Assembly: GCF_000226955.1 (NCBI RefSeq)
Contig: NZ_AGFU01000017.1
Location: 1-61,614 of the forward strand
Length of the DNA stretch: 61,614 nucleotides
From: Sphingomonas elodea ATCC 31461
GTDB lineage: Bacteria > Pseudomonadota > Alphaproteobacteria > Sphingomonadales > Sphingomonadaceae
Direction of reading: 5' to 3'
Both the position numbers and the translations under genes were made by a program. Shown in pieces: positions 35,734 to 45,344 of this stretch. Positions within the stretch are counted from its first letter, which is position 1. The number at the start of each line of letters is the position of its first letter. Below the pieces are notes generated by a model. The model was not told the DNA's origin, made no database searches, and worked only from the letters and a program-made list of their open reading frames with translations.

Positions 35734-36110
35734 TCACTTTCCCCCAGCGCCGATGCGTCGACATAGCCGACAAGTCCAGGCCCCGGTGCAACGCCCCAGG
35801 CCTTCTCGCCGGCGAACTCCAGTGCTTCGAACACATCGCCCTTCTGGAGCGTGACCAGCGCCGGCTCGTCGCCGCGCGCGGTTACCCGCAGGGGTGTTTC
35901 AAAATGAACCACGCGGGGCATGGGCGCGGCGTAGTGTGGCGCGAAAACACGTCCAGCAAGGCGGATATCGGCGAGATCCGGACGTACCGCGTCCACCCGC
36001 GGATCGATGTCGGCCGAACGGCCGTCGAGCGCCAGACGCTTACGCGTCGGCGTCTGCTGGGACTGGCTCGCTGAGGTGGTTGCCAGCGAGGAAATGCCCG
36101 AACTCTGCAA
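35730..36110 (-). CDS. SH3-like domain protein upstream of argC
   Basis: A protein of up to 126 aa. The C-terminal part (TPLRVTARGDEPALVTLQKGDVFEALEFAGEKAWGVAP) has the strand pattern of a small bacterial SH3 domain, and LADIRLAGRVFAPHYA precedes it. No ATG is available. The start given is a TTG with a GGAAGGGG stretch nine bases before it, which makes the gene overlap the MarR gene by 71 bases. A shorter start near 36040 is possible. No signal peptide is visible. Its stop overlaps the argC start. Confidence 0.7.
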   Translation of the reverse strand: MQSSGISSLATTSASQSQQTPTRKRLALDGRSADIDPRVDAVRPDLADIRLAGRVFAPHYAAPMPRVVHFETPLRVTARGDEPALVTLQKGDVFEALEFAGEKAWGVAPGPGLVGYVDASALGESE

Positions 36111-36393
36111 GAAACTCTGCCCCTTCCGCGGTGCGCGCTACGAAGATGTTGCGCTTGTCGGTGTCGTCGCGCTGGCGGCGCAGATAGCCGAGCGTACCCA
36201 GACGATTCAAGGCACGCGTGACCACCGGCTTCGAGACGTTCAGCGCCCGCGCCAGACCGCGCACCGTATGGGGGCCCGGATCGAGATACACAAGCATCAG
36301 CAGCGCCATCTGGCGGTTGGTCAGGTCGGGCTCTCCCGAACGTACATAATCGATCAGGGTATTCTTCCACCCGGCAAGGGTCTGTTCGGACAT
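36040..36393 (-). CDS. MarR-like winged-helix regulator
   Basis: A 117-aa regulator with a single winged helix: NRQMALLMLVYL, then the HTH TVRGLARALNVSKPVVTRALNRL and the wing YLRRQRDDTDKRNIFVARTAEG. Translation from the ATG at 36393 (MSEQTLAGW) fits; a TTG 25 codons earlier extends it without homology support. First gene of a three-gene unit with the SH3-like protein and argC. Its ligand and targets are unknown. Confidence 0.85.
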   Translation of the reverse strand: MSEQTLAGWKNTLIDYVRSGEPDLTNRQMALLMLVYLDPGPHTVRGLARALNVSKPVVTRALNRLGTLGYLRRQRDDTDKRNIFVARTAEGAEFLAEFGHFLAGNHLSEPVPADADA

Positions 36394-36654
36394 AGCGTTC
36401 ACTGCATCACTCGTTCGTTTCAGGCCCGGCACGGCATCGAACCGGTGAAACAAACGCGCATTTTCCAACTAGGTTTCAGTGCGCGGGCGAAATGTTGTCG
36501 GAAAATGCAGTGAAAATGCAGGCAGGCCATGGAGTTGCGCGAAATACCCCGGGGGCGACGGATCGCGCGGCGCCGATGCGGACGCGGAACAGGCGGTTGA
36601 TTGACGGGGGTTGCTCGCCTATGTCGCCGGCTTCGCTAACGGGCACCGGATTTC

Positions 36655-37011
36655 ATGTTCACCTTCCTCCTCGTCGTACAGTTCATCATCGCCGCCCTGC
36701 TGGTGGGGGTGATTCTCGTCCAGAAGTCGGAGGGTGGCGGTCTCACCTCGGGCGGCAGCCCTGCGGGCCTGATGTCGGCGCGGGGCGCGGCCGACTTCCT
36801 GACTCGGATGACCTCGATTCTCGCCACGGCGTTCATCCTGATGAGCATCGTGCTCGCCTTCCTGGCGGCCACCCGGCATTCGACCAAGATCGACGCCAGC
36901 CTGCAGAAGGCGCCCGCCGCCGTCGCACCGGTGACGATCCCCTCGGCCCCCGCGCCGACCGGCAACGACACGGCACCGGCCGGCAACAGCGCGGTTCCGT
37001 TCAGCCAGTAA
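36655..37011 (+). CDS. secG: Preprotein translocase subunit SecG
   Basis: A 118-aa inner membrane protein of the SecYEG channel. Two membrane helices (about 3-21 and 55-75) flank the conserved loop VQKSEGGGLTSGGSPAGLMSARGAADFLTR. A Pro/Ala-rich tail follows. It lies 107 bases before pyrG, a common neighbour in this group. Confidence 0.95.
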   Translation: MFTFLLVVQFIIAALLVGVILVQKSEGGGLTSGGSPAGLMSARGAADFLTRMTSILATAFILMSIVLAFLAATRHSTKIDASLQKAPAAVAPVTIPSAPAPTGNDTAPAGNSAVPFSQ

Positions 37012-37118
37012 GCTTCCGTAGTTCGCCGCGCTTGCGGCGGATTCACCGTAAAATTTGCGCAACCGGCGGATTCTTACGCTTGCCGGTCTGCGCCCTTTGA
37101 CGTTAGGCGTTTTCTCCC

Positions 37119-38750
37119 ATGGCGCGGTACATCTTCATCACCGGCGGCGTGGTCTCCTCGCTCGGCAAGGGTCTCATGGCAGCGAGCCTCGCGGCGCTGC
37201 TCCAGGCCCGTGGCTATCGAGTCCGCATCCGCAAGTTCGATCCCTATCTCAACGTCGATCCCGGCACGATGTCGCCGCACCAGCATGGTGAGGTGTACGT
37301 CACCGACGACGGCGCGGAGACCGATCTCGACCTCGGCCACTATGAGCGCTTCACCGGTGTGACCGCGCGCCAGGCGGACAACGTCACCTCGGGCCGGATC
37401 TACAAAACGATCATCGAGCGGGAGCGCCGCGGTGACTATCTGGGCGCGACCGTGCAGGTGGTCCCGCACGTCACCGACGCGATCAAGGCCTTCGCCCAGG
37501 CCGAGACCGAGGATCTCGACTTCGTGCTGTGCGAGATCGGCGGCACGGTGGGCGACATCGAATCGCTGCCGTTCATCGAGGCGATTCGCCAGCTCCGCAA
37601 CGATCTCGGCCGCGGCCAGACCGTCAGTATCCATGTGACCCTGGTGCCGTTCATCGCGGCGGCGGGCGAGCTGAAGACCAAGCCGACCCAGCACAGCGTG
37701 CGCGAACTCGCGGCCCTCGGCGTCCAGCCCGACGTGCTGGTCTGCCGCGCCGAACGCCCGCTGCCCGCCGGCGAGCGCGCCAAGATCGCCCAGTTCTGCA
37801 ACGTTCCCGCCTCGGCCGTGATTCCGGCGCTCGATGCCAAGAGCATCTATGCGGTGCCGCTGCAGTATCACGGCGAAGGCCTCGACGTCGAAGTGCTCAA
37901 GGCCTTCGGGATCGAGCCGGGTCCGTCGCCAGACCTGCGCCGCTGGAGCGACATCGTCGAGCGGCTGGAGAATCCCGAGGGTGAGGTCACCATCGGTGTG
38001 GTCGGCAAATATATGGGCGTGCCTGATGCCTATAAGTCGCTCACCGAGGCGCTGGTCCATGGCGGCATCGCCAATCAGGTGAAGGTCAACATCCAGTGGC
38101 TCGACGCCGAGCTGTTCGAGCAGGATCAGGCCGAAGTCGCTGCGATGCTCGAGCCGATGCACGGCATCCTGGTGCCGGGCGGTTTCGGCGAACGCGGCAG
38201 CGAGGGCAAGATCGCCGGCGTGCGCTTCGCCCGCGAGCGGAACGTGCCGTTCTTCGGCATTTGCCTCGGGATGCAGATGGCGTGCATCGAAGGCGTCCGC
38301 GCCCAGGGTGTCGCCAATGCCTCGACCACCGAATTCGGCCCTACGCAAGAACCGGTGGTCGGCATGATCACCGAATGGATGACCGCGGACGGCCTGCAGA
38401 AGCGCGAGGCCGGCGGCGATCTCGGCGGCACGATGCGGCTGGGCGCCTATACCGCGAAGCTGGGCGGCAACAGCGTCGTCGGCTCGATCTATGGCAGCGA
38501 CACGATCAGCGAGCGCCATCGCCACCGCTACGAGGTGAATACCGCCTACAAGCCGGTGCTGGAGCAGGGCGGCCTGGTGTTCTCCGGCATGTCGCCGGAC
38601 GGGACGCTGCCCGAAATCGTCGAGCGGCCGGACCATCCCTGGTTCGTCGGCGTGCAGTTCCACCCGGAATTGAAGTCCAAGCCGTTCGATCCGCACCCGC
38701 TGTTCGCGAGCTTCATCGCCGCGGCCGTGAAGCACTCGCGGCTCGTCTGA
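37119..38750 (+). CDS. pyrG: CTP synthase
   Basis: A 543-aa enzyme that aminates UTP to CTP with glutamine. The amidoligase half begins [17 protein letters not shown] and shows [21 protein letters not shown] and the [11 protein letters not shown] segment. The glutaminase half has the nucleophile in [11 protein letters not shown] and the Glu/His pair in [10 protein letters not shown]. Full length for the family. Confidence 0.97.
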   Translation: MARYIFITGGVVSSLGKGLMAASLAALLQARGYRVRIRKFDPYLNVDPGTMSPHQHGEVYVTDDGAETDLDLGHYERFTGVTARQADNVTSGRIYKTIIERERRGDYLGATVQVVPHVTDAIKAFAQAETEDLDFVLCEIGGTVGDIESLPFIEAIRQLRNDLGRGQTVSIHVTLVPFIAAAGELKTKPTQHSVRELAALGVQPDVLVCRAERPLPAGERAKIAQFCNVPASAVIPALDAKSIYAVPLQYHGEGLDVEVLKAFGIEPGPSPDLRRWSDIVERLENPEGEVTIGVVGKYMGVPDAYKSLTEALVHGGIANQVKVNIQWLDAELFEQDQAEVAAMLEPMHGILVPGGFGERGSEGKIAGVRFARERNVPFFGICLGMQMACIEGVRAQGVANASTTEFGPTQEPVVGMITEWMTADGLQKREAGGDLGGTMRLGAYTAKLGGNSVVGSIYGSDTISERHRHRYEVNTAYKPVLEQGGLVFSGMSPDGTLPEIVERPDHPWFVGVQFHPELKSKPFDPHPLFASFIAAAVKHSRLV

Positions 38751-38754
38751 GCGC

Positions 38755-39411
38755 GTGCTGCGGCGGGCCTTCGTCGCCGGGCTGGTGCTGCTGGCGGTGT
38801 CCGCAGCGCCGGCGCCGCCGCAGCGCGCTGCGCCGGGCACGATACGGGTGCGCCTGGTGACGAGCATGGGCGCGATCACCGTCGCGCTCGATGCGCGGCG
38901 GGCGCCCAAGACCGTCGCCAACTTCCTCGCCTATGTCGATGACGGACGGTTGGAGGGCACGACCTTCTACCGTACGGCGCGGCGCAAGGCCGAGCCGACC
39001 AAGGGCTTCATCCAGGGCGGCGTCGGCACCGATGCGCGCCGGATGCTCGACCCGCTGCCGCTGGAGCCGACCAGCCGGACGGGCCTCAAGCATCTGAGCG
39101 GCACCATCTCGATGGCGCATGGGCCGAACCCCAATTCGGCGAGCGGCAATTTCTCCATCATGGTCGGCGACAATCCCGGGCTCGACGCGCGCGGTGCCAA
39201 CCCGGGCTTTGCCGCGTTCGGCCAGGTTGTCGGCGGCATGGACGTGGTCCAGCGCATTCTGGCGCTGCCCAGCGGCGGCGGACGCGACGCGATGAAGGGC
39301 CAGATGATCCTGAAGCCGGTGACGATCGTGCGGGCGGAGCGGCTGGACGGGGTGGCGAAGCCGACGGGGCGGGTGAAGCCGTGGTTGCTGGGGCTGAAGC
39401 CGGCGGGGTGA
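38755..39411 (+). CDS. Cyclophilin-type peptidyl-prolyl isomerase, exported
   Basis: A 218-aa protein with a signal peptide-like N terminus (LRRAFVAGLVLLAVSAAPAP) and a cyclophilin domain: ITVALDARRAPKTVANFLAYVDDGRLEGTTFYR, FIQGGVGTDAR, LSGTISMAHGPNPNSASGNFSIMVGDN and GFAAFGQVVGGMDVV. It should act in the periplasm. The GTG start at 38755 is 4 bases after pyrG, so it is probably co-transcribed. Confidence 0.9.
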   Translation: MLRRAFVAGLVLLAVSAAPAPPQRAAPGTIRVRLVTSMGAITVALDARRAPKTVANFLAYVDDGRLEGTTFYRTARRKAEPTKGFIQGGVGTDARRMLDPLPLEPTSRTGLKHLSGTISMAHGPNPNSASGNFSIMVGDNPGLDARGANPGFAAFGQVVGGMDVVQRILALPSGGGRDAMKGQMILKPVTIVRAERLDGVAKPTGRVKPWLLGLKPAG

Positions 39412-39612
39412 GGGCCTGCTGTTCTTTGGTTGGCATTTTTCGGCCGCCTATCGTTATGGGGCGGGGGTGGTGGTGAATGCGACTAATCTCATTGCAGCAT
39501 CTCGGTCGTCTCGATCTCTTGCCGAGGCAGATTGAGCATGAGCGGCTTGAGGCAATGAGGTTGGAGCGTTTCTCCAACATGTTTCGAGCGGCCGCTGGCA
39601 GACCTGTCACTA

Positions 39613-39647
39613 CTAAGAAAAGGCGCCCGGGCCGAAGCCCGGGCGCC
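39613..39647 (-). terminator. Intrinsic terminator of the Hsp20 gene
   Basis: A perfect 11-bp stem (GGCGCCCGGGC with GCCCGGGCGCC, loop of four) at 39622-39647 is followed on the minus strand by TTTTCTTAG. It lies 48 bases after the Hsp20 stop codon. The rest of the 283-base gap between the cyclophilin and Hsp20 genes holds nothing I can identify. Confidence 0.85.
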
Positions 39648-39694
39648 CCGTAGCGGCGTCTAAGGGAGTGGACGCCGCGAGTGCTTGAGGCAGG

Positions 39695-40165
39695 TTACGC
39701 CGCGTTGGCCGTGCGATGGTCGATCGCTGCGGCAACACTGCCGGACCCGACCTGGATCTTCTTGGGCTTCATCGCTTCGGGCACTTCGCGCAGCAGCTCG
39801 ATCGTCAGCAGGCCGTCGGCCAGGTTCGCATTCTCCACCCGCACGAAATCGGCGAGTTCGAAGCGGCGCTCGAAGCTACGGTTTGCGATACCCAGATGCA
39901 GATAATTGCCCTGGTTGTTCTCATTCTCCCCGGCCTTCTTGCCGGCGACCAGCAGCAGGTTCTGCTGGGCGGTGATGTCTATCTCGTCCGCCTTGAAGCC
40001 GGCCACCGCGATGGTGATGCGATACCGGTCCTCGGCAAGACGTTCGAGGTTGAAGGGGGGATAGTTTTCCGAATTCGCCTGACGGGCACTGGCTTCGAGC
40101 AAGTCGAACAGCCGGTCGAAGCCGATCGCCGAGCGACGGAAGGGAGTAAAGTCAAACTGACGCAT
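39695..40165 (-). CDS. Hsp20-family small heat-shock protein
   Basis: A 156-aa alpha-crystallin-domain holdase related to IbpA. It starts MRQFDFTPFRRSAIGFDRLFDLLE, then NYPPFNLERLAEDRYRITIAVAGF, the alpha-crystallin core with NRSFERRFELADFVRVENANLADGLLTIEL, and a C-terminal IxV-like tail KKIQVGSG. The ATG at 40165 has a GGAGGA site that is part of a ROSE-type leader, so its translation should rise with temperature. Confidence 0.94.
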   Translation of the reverse strand: MRQFDFTPFRRSAIGFDRLFDLLEASARQANSENYPPFNLERLAEDRYRITIAVAGFKADEIDITAQQNLLLVAGKKAGENENNQGNYLHLGIANRSFERRFELADFVRVENANLADGLLTIELLREVPEAMKPKKIQVGSGSVAAAIDHRTANAA

Positions 40166-40265
40166 CTTCAGATCCTCCATTGAGCAATTTGAACGTCGTG
40201 AACCTGGATGCCCGGCCAACTGCCGCGACACCGGTGCGAGGCCCGGTCGGCGCCTCACACAGGAA
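40166..40265 (-). promoter_or_regulatory. ROSE-type RNA thermometer in the Hsp20 leader
   Basis: The end of the leader reads TTGCTCAATGGAGGATC just before the start codon (minus strand, 40172-40187). This closely matches the conserved ROSE ending, in which a UUGCU stretch masks the Shine-Dalgarno sequence. Further GC-rich complementary stretches (GGCCGGGC and GACCGGGCC) lie upstream. ROSE elements repress small heat-shock genes at normal temperature and open on heating. The 5' edge is approximate. Confidence 0.75.
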
Positions 40266-40389
40266 ATCTGGTGTTGCGGTTGGCGGTTTCAAGGGGCGGC
40301 CAATCGGGACTAGCCCGCGCTAAACATCTCCTTGTTCGCTAAAGCCCACTGGGTTGATGGACATTGCGGCAACGACCAAGGGGAACCCG

Positions 40390-42867
40390 ATGAGCCTGCC
40401 GCTGATTCCGCTGTTGCTGTTGTCCGGTGCCATGCCGGCCGCGAACGATCCCGAGGTGCGGGTGCCGCCGCCCGTCGCAGAGCCGCAAAGTCAGAGCGGC
40501 GACATCGTCGTGACCGCCCGCCGCCGCGAGGAGCGGATCCAGGAAGTGCCGGTGGCGGTTTCGGTGCTGAGCGGGACGACGCTTTCCGAAGCCGGCGCGT
40601 TCAACGTGGCGCGCATCCAGCAGTCGCAGCCGGCGCTGCAATTCTATTCGAGCAACCCGCGCAACACCGCGATCAACATCCGCGGCCTGGGTGCGCCGTT
40701 CGGCCTCACCAATGACGGGATCGAGCAGGGCGTCGGCTTCTATGTCGACGGCGTCTATATCGGCCGGGTCGGTGCTTCGACCTTCGACTTTGTCGATGTC
40801 GAGCGGGTTGAGGTGCTGCGGGGCCCGCAGGGCACGCTCTACGGCAAGAATACCACGGCGGGCGCGATCAACATCACCAACCGCAAGCCGAGCTTCACGC
40901 CCGAGGTGCGCTACGAAGCCACCGCGGGCAATTACGGCTTCCTGCAGCTCAAGGGATCGGCCTCGGCGCCGATCGCGGACGACAAGCTGGCGGTGCGGAT
41001 CTCCACGTCGGTAACGCGACGCCAGGGTACGATCTACGACACCAAGAGCGACACGAACCTCCATCGCCTCGACAATTACGGGGTGCGCGGGCAGCTGCTG
41101 TGGCGCGCGGCGCCCAATCTCGACCTGACCCTGTCGGGCGACTTCAACCTGCAGAATCCGCTGTGCTGCGTGCAATATTATGCCCGCACCGGGGCGACCC
41201 AGCGGCCGCTCAACCGCCAATATGCGGCGCTGGCTGCCGCCTTCGGCTATGCCCCGCCGAGCACCAATCCCTTCGACCGTACCACCGATCTCGATGCGGA
41301 CATCAACTCGCGGCAGGAAATCGGCGGCGCCTCACTGGTGGCGAACTGGGATCTCGGCGGTGCCACCGTCACCTCGGTGAGCGCGTGGCGCTATTGGGAC
41401 TGGCAACCGGCCAACGACCGTGATTTCGTCGGGCTTCCGATCACCACCGTCTCGCAGAACCCGTCGCAGCAGAAGCAGGTCTCTCAGGAGCTGCGCATCG
41501 CTTCGAACGGCCGGAACAAGCTCGATTACACGGCCGGCATATTCCTGTTCCACCAGACGATCGACACCCAGGGGTCCCAGGTGCAGGGCTCGGCGGCGAG
41601 CCGCTGGCTGCTCAATCCCGGCGCCAGCGTCGCGCCCGGGGCGGCCGGGTGCGCGACGGCGACTACGGCTGCCTGCAACCCGCTGGTGCTGAACGGACTG
41701 ACCAGCCGGAACACGATCAGCTTCGACAACACCAGCTTCGCGGTGTTCGGCAAGCTCAACTGGGAAGCGCTGCCGGGCCTGCGGATCCAGCCCGGCCTGC
41801 GCGTCAACTATGACAAGAAGAGCGGCTCGTACGAATCCGTCGTCAGCATCAGCAACGCGCGCTACAATTTCGTCGCGACGGCGGACAATGCGGCGGCGCT
41901 GCTGGCCAGCGGTGCGGCGACGGCGGACCAGTTCAACACGCTGGCTCCGCAGCGCTACAGCCCGAAGTTCGACCAGTGGAACGTGTCGGGCGACGCGACG
42001 CTCTCCTACGACTTCAGCCGCGACGTGCATGGCTATGCGACCTATGCACGCTCGTTCAAGTCGGGCGGCATCAATCTCTCCGGCCTGCCGCTCAATTCGA
42101 CCAACACCGCGGTGGACCTGTCGACCCAGACGGTGAAGCCGGAAAAGGTCAATCATTTCGAGATCGGTCTGAAGAACCAGTTCCTCGATCGTCGCCTTAC
42201 GCTGAATCTCGCTGGCTTCTGGACCGAGATCAGCGACTATCAGGCGACGGTGAACAACAACGCGATCAACGTGATCCGTGGCTATCTGGCCAATGCCGGC
42301 AAGGTACGGTCGCGCGGGTTCGAATGGGATTCGTCGTTCCGTCCGAGCGAACGCGCGAATGTCTATTTCAACGGCGCCTATACCGACGCCAAATACACCA
42401 GGTTCGCCAACGCGCCGTGCCCGCCCGAGCTTTCCGGCGGCACCGCGATCACCAATCCCGCGACCCAGACGGCGGCCGCGCCGGGCACCCCGGGGTTCAG
42501 CCCTGCCTCGTGCAACATCTCCGGTCAGGTGCTGCCGGGCATTTCGAAATGGGCACTCGGCTTTGGCGGCGAAGTGAATGCGCCGGTCGAAGGCGGGCAG
42601 GTCTATCTCGGCTATGACGGCAGCTGGCGTTCGCGCTTCTCGTCCAACCCGTCGCCGTCCGCCTATACCTGGATCGACGGATATGCGCTGTCCAATTTCC
42701 GGCTCGGCTATCGCAAGGGCAAGGTGAACGCCTTTGCCTGGGTGCGGAACGCCTTCGACAAGCGCTATTTCGAACTGCTCTCGGTCCAGTCCGGCAATAC
42801 CGGGCTGATCGTCGGCCAGCCGGGCGATCCGCGCACCTGGGGATTTACGGTCAGCGGTTCCTTCTGA
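40390..42867 (+). CDS. TonB-dependent outer membrane receptor
   Basis: An 825-aa outer membrane transporter. A short signal peptide (LPLIPLLLLSGAMPAA) leads to the TonB box-like region GDIVVTARRREERIQEVPVAVSVL, the plug with NIRGLGAPFG and the signature VEVLRGPQGTLYGKNTTAGAINI, then a 22-strand barrel ending in aromatic WGFTVSGSF. The start at 40390 has an AAGGGG site and places the signal peptide at the N terminus. No FecR, transporter or enzyme gene is adjacent, so the ligand cannot be guessed. Confidence 0.93.
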   Translation: MSLPLIPLLLLSGAMPAANDPEVRVPPPVAEPQSQSGDIVVTARRREERIQEVPVAVSVLSGTTLSEAGAFNVARIQQSQPALQFYSSNPRNTAINIRGLGAPFGLTNDGIEQGVGFYVDGVYIGRVGASTFDFVDVERVEVLRGPQGTLYGKNTTAGAINITNRKPSFTPEVRYEATAGNYGFLQLKGSASAPIADDKLAVRISTSVTRRQGTIYDTKSDTNLHRLDNYGVRGQLLWRAAPNLDLTLSGDFNLQNPLCCVQYYARTGATQRPLNRQYAALAAAFGYAPPSTNPFDRTTDLDADINSRQEIGGASLVANWDLGGATVTSVSAWRYWDWQPANDRDFVGLPITTVSQNPSQQKQVSQELRIASNGRNKLDYTAGIFLFHQTIDTQGSQVQGSAASRWLLNPGASVAPGAAGCATATTAACNPLVLNGLTSRNTISFDNTSFAVFGKLNWEALPGLRIQPGLRVNYDKKSGSYESVVSISNARYNFVATADNAAALLASGAATADQFNTLAPQRYSPKFDQWNVSGDATLSYDFSRDVHGYATYARSFKSGGINLSGLPLNSTNTAVDLSTQTVKPEKVNHFEIGLKNQFLDRRLTLNLAGFWTEISDYQATVNNNAINVIRGYLANAGKVRSRGFEWDSSFRPSERANVYFNGAYTDAKYTRFANAPCPPELSGGTAITNPATQTAAAPGTPGFSPASCNISGQVLPGISKWALGFGGEVNAPVEGGQVYLGYDGSWRSRFSSNPSPSAYTWIDGYALSNFRLGYRKGKVNAFAWVRNAFDKRYFELLSVQSGNTGLIVGQPGDPRTWGFTVSGSF

Positions 42868-42972
42868 TCGTGACACGAGCTGGCCTCCCGCCATGGCCGG
42901 GGGAGGTTGGCGGGCGGGGCAGGGCAACCTGCTCCGCCCGATAGCGGCCGCCTGCGATTGCTCCTGCTTCTC

Positions 42973-43068
42973 CGTCAATCCCGCGGAGGCGGGAGCCCAT
43001 TGATGGGAGCGTCGCAGCAGGCGCCGAAACGTCCTGGCAAATGGATCCCCGCCTCCACGGGGATGATG
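42973..43068. repeat. Paired-hairpin repeat, variant copy after the TonB receptor gene
   Basis: Two inverted blocks (42973-43000 and 43041-43068) of the same outline as the 33078-33174 repeat, but with GGAGGCGGG in place of GAAAGCCGGG in the core. The outer ends (GTCAATCCC and GGGGATGATG) and the inner GATCCAT-like ends are shared. Confidence 0.75.
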
Positions 43069-43125
43069 TGTGGAGGGAAGAAGCGTCCCAGGGCTCGCGG
43101 CGATGATGTGGAGACCAAGGGCGGC

Positions 43126-43163
43126 CACAAAACGAAAACGCCCGAGCCGTTGCCGGCCCGGGC
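43126..43163 (-). terminator. Minus-strand intrinsic terminator
   Basis: On the minus strand GCCCGGGCC and GGCTCGGGC pair over 9 bp with one G-U pair and a six-base loop (43140-43163), followed by GTTTTCGTTTTG. The G-U pair would be an A-C mismatch on the plus strand, so this terminator serves a minus-strand transcript, for which the only candidate is the short gene at 43211-43321. Confidence 0.75.
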
Positions 43164-43210
43164 GCCTGCGTGACGAATGCTCGTCAGCCCCCTTGAATAG
43201 GATCCCGCTT

Positions 43211-43321
43211 CTATACATCTGCGTTACACCGCAGATGGAGCTGGGAACCTCCCCGAACCGTGGCCTTTTTGCGCCTGCGCTTCGACGGTTTCTTGGTAGA
43301 AGCCTGAAGCGCTTTTGTCAC
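43211..43321 (-). CDS. Possible 36-aa very basic protein
   Basis: From a GTG at 43321 a 36-codon frame encodes a peptide with a strongly basic centre (STKKPSKRRRKKATVRGG) and one cysteine near the end. It sits 48 bases before a good minus-strand terminator. There is no clear ribosome binding site. It could instead be chance coding within a small RNA. I do not recognise the family. Confidence 0.35.
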   Translation of the reverse strand: MTKALQASTKKPSKRRRKKATVRGGSQLHLRCNADV

Positions 43322-43417
43322 CGGTCGACAGCTTGGCGTCAGCAGATTGCGTCTAAGCTGTGTCGAATCGGCAACAGAACGCTTCCCACGCCGGACGACT
43401 GGCCCTAGAGGATCCGC

Positions 43418-44668
43418 ATGCTACTCTCTCGCTACGAGCGAATGATCGCCCGCCGCTATCTGCTGCCCGGGCGCAGCGAAGCCTTCATCGCCGTCGTCGC
43501 CGGGTTCAGCCTGGTTGCCGTGATGCTCGGCGTCGCCGCGCTGATCGTGGTGATGAGCGTGATGAACGGGTTTCGTGCCGAACTGTTCGACAAGATCTCC
43601 GGCCTCAACGGCCATGCCGTGATCCAGGGCTATAACGGCCAGCTGCGCGACTGGCGCCGCGTCGCCGACGAGGCCAAGGCGATCCCCGGCGTCACCGCCG
43701 CGACCCCGCTGATCGAGCAGCCGCTGTTCGCCAGCAACAATGGCCGGGTCGAGTTCGCGATCGTGCGCGGCATGCGGGTAGAGGATATCCGGAACAACGG
43801 CACGCTGAAGGGGAAGGAGATCCTCGGATCGTTCAACAACCTGAAGCCCGGCAGCGAGCAGATCGCGATCGGTTCGCGCCTTGCCGAGGCGCTGGGCGCG
43901 ACGGTCGGCAGCCAGATCACCATCTATAATCCCCAGGGTGCGACCACGCCGATGGGTACCATGTTCCGCACCGTGCAATATCGGGTGGCGGCGGTGTTCG
44001 AGGTCGGCGTCTATGATTACGACAAGACCTATATCATCCTGCCGATGGAAGACGCGCAGACGCTGATGCTGCTCGGCGATTCGGTGGGCATGGTGCGCAT
44101 CGACACCAGCAACCCGGACAAGATCGAGCAGATTGTCGGCCCGCTCGCCGACAAGGTGAGCAATGTCGGCCAGATCACGGACTGGCGCCAGATGAACCGC
44201 GAGCTGTTCGAGGCGCTGTCGGTCGACCGGATCGTGTCCTTCACCATCCTGTCGATCATTCTCGTCGTCGCCTCGTTCAACATCATCTCCTCGCTGATCA
44301 TGCTGGTACGCGCCAAGACGCGCGACATCGCGGTGCTGCGGACGATGGGCGCGACGCGGGCGAGCATGATGAAGGTCTTCGTCGTCGTCGGTACCACCAT
44401 CGGTGCGCTGGGCGTGGGGGCAGGGGGGCTTCTCGCCTTCTTCTTCATCACCTATCGCGAGCAGGTGGTGTGGGCGATCGGCGCGGTGACCGGGCAGAAG
44501 GTGTGGGACCCGCAGATGCGCTTCCTGACCGAACTGCCGGCCAAGACCGATCCGTTCCAGACCTTCGCGATCTGCGCGATGGCGCTGCTCTTCACCTTCC
44601 TCGCCACCCTTTACCCCGCGTGGAAGGCTGCGAGCACCGATCCTGTCCAGGTACTGCGCTATGAGTGA
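43418..44668 (+). CDS. lolC: LolC/LolE-family lipoprotein-releasing ABC permease
   Basis: A 416-aa inner membrane permease that extracts outer-membrane lipoproteins and hands them to LolA. It starts with the family motif [48 protein letters not shown], has a large periplasmic domain (about residues 50-270) and three more helices at the end with [17 protein letters not shown]. One LolC/E-type gene with lolD is the arrangement usual in alphaproteobacteria. It overlaps lolD by 8 bases. Confidence 0.93.
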   Translation: MLLSRYERMIARRYLLPGRSEAFIAVVAGFSLVAVMLGVAALIVVMSVMNGFRAELFDKISGLNGHAVIQGYNGQLRDWRRVADEAKAIPGVTAATPLIEQPLFASNNGRVEFAIVRGMRVEDIRNNGTLKGKEILGSFNNLKPGSEQIAIGSRLAEALGATVGSQITIYNPQGATTPMGTMFRTVQYRVAAVFEVGVYDYDKTYIILPMEDAQTLMLLGDSVGMVRIDTSNPDKIEQIVGPLADKVSNVGQITDWRQMNRELFEALSVDRIVSFTILSIILVVASFNIISSLIMLVRAKTRDIAVLRTMGATRASMMKVFVVVGTTIGALGVGAGGLLAFFFITYREQVVWAIGAVTGQKVWDPQMRFLTELPAKTDPFQTFAICAMALLFTFLATLYPAWKAASTDPVQVLRYE

Positions 44669-45344
44669 ACCGGTTCTCCAGACGCGCGACCTGCGCCGCA
44701 GCTTCGAACAGGGCGGGGTACGCATCGACGTGCTGCGCGGTGTCGACCTCGACGTGATGCCCGGCGAGATCGTGGCGCTGCTCGGCCCCTCGGGCTCGGG
44801 CAAGTCGACCCTGCTCCAGGCCGTGGGGCTGCTGGAAGGCGGGTTCGAGGGATCGATTCGCATCGTCGGCGAGGAAGCGGCCAAGCTTTCGGCAAGCGGG
44901 CGCACCGAAGTGCGGCGCGACCGGCTGGGCTTCGTCTACCAGTTCCACCACCTGCTGCCCGATTTCGACGCGACCGAGAATGTCGTGCTGCCGCAGCTGA
45001 TCCGCGGTGCCGAGCGCCCCGCCGCCCAGGCGCGCGCGACCGAATTGCTGACCACGCTGGGGCTTGGCCACCGCCTGACCCACCGGCCGAACCAGCTTTC
45101 CGGCGGCGAGCAGCAGCGCGTCGCCGTCGCCCGCGCGCTTGCCAATCGGCCGCCGCTGGTGCTGGCGGACGAACCGACCGGCAATCTGGACGAGGCGACG
45201 TCGAACCGGGTGTTCGATGAATTCCTCAACCTCGTGCGCGGCGAAGGCTCGGCGGCGCTGGTCGCCACCCATAACGAACGGCTGGCGGCGCGGATGGACC
45301 GTGTCGTGCGGCTGCACGAAGGACGCTTGGAGGAAACCGCATGA
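44661..45344 (+). CDS. lolD: Lipoprotein-releasing ABC transporter ATPase LolD
   Basis: A 227-aa ATPase. Walker [10 protein letters not shown] (residues 42-50), the Q-loop [12 protein letters not shown], the signature [15 protein letters not shown] and Walker [13 protein letters not shown] are intact, with a [10 protein letters not shown]-loop. It powers the LolC-type permease encoded just upstream. Its stop overlaps the start of the peroxidase gene (ATGA). Confidence 0.95.
   Translation: MSEPVLQTRDLRRSFEQGGVRIDVLRGVDLDVMPGEIVALLGPSGSGKSTLLQAVGLLEGGFEGSIRIVGEEAAKLSASGRTEVRRDRLGFVYQFHHLLPDFDATENVVLPQLIRGAERPAAQARATELLTTLGLGHRLTHRPNQLSGGEQQRVAVARALANRPPLVLADEPTGNLDEATSNRVFDEFLNLVRGEGSAALVATHNERLAARMDRVVRLHEGRLEETA

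Larger units (their letters stand above)
42868..43417. other. 550-base intergenic region with repeats and a minus-strand terminator
   Basis: The region holds a paired-hairpin repeat (42973-43068), a minus-strand terminator (43126-43163) and a possible 36-codon minus-strand gene (43211-43321). The rest presumably contains the lolC promoter, which I cannot place with confidence. No convincing gene of normal size is present. Confidence 0.6.

Noticed and set aside
36394-36654. A possible longer start for the MarR-like gene and short frames before secG
   Set aside because: The extension begins with TTG, lacks family similarity and has no ribosome binding site; the short frames show no coding pattern.
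39412-39694. Short frames between the cyclophilin and Hsp20 genes
   Set aside because: They are composed of low-similarity, unbalanced sequence and overlap the Hsp20 terminator; only the terminator is supported.
42317-42330. A GGTTCGAAT sequence resembling a tRNA T-loop
   Set aside because: It lies inside the TonB receptor gene and no cloverleaf can be built around it; I found no tRNA in the window.
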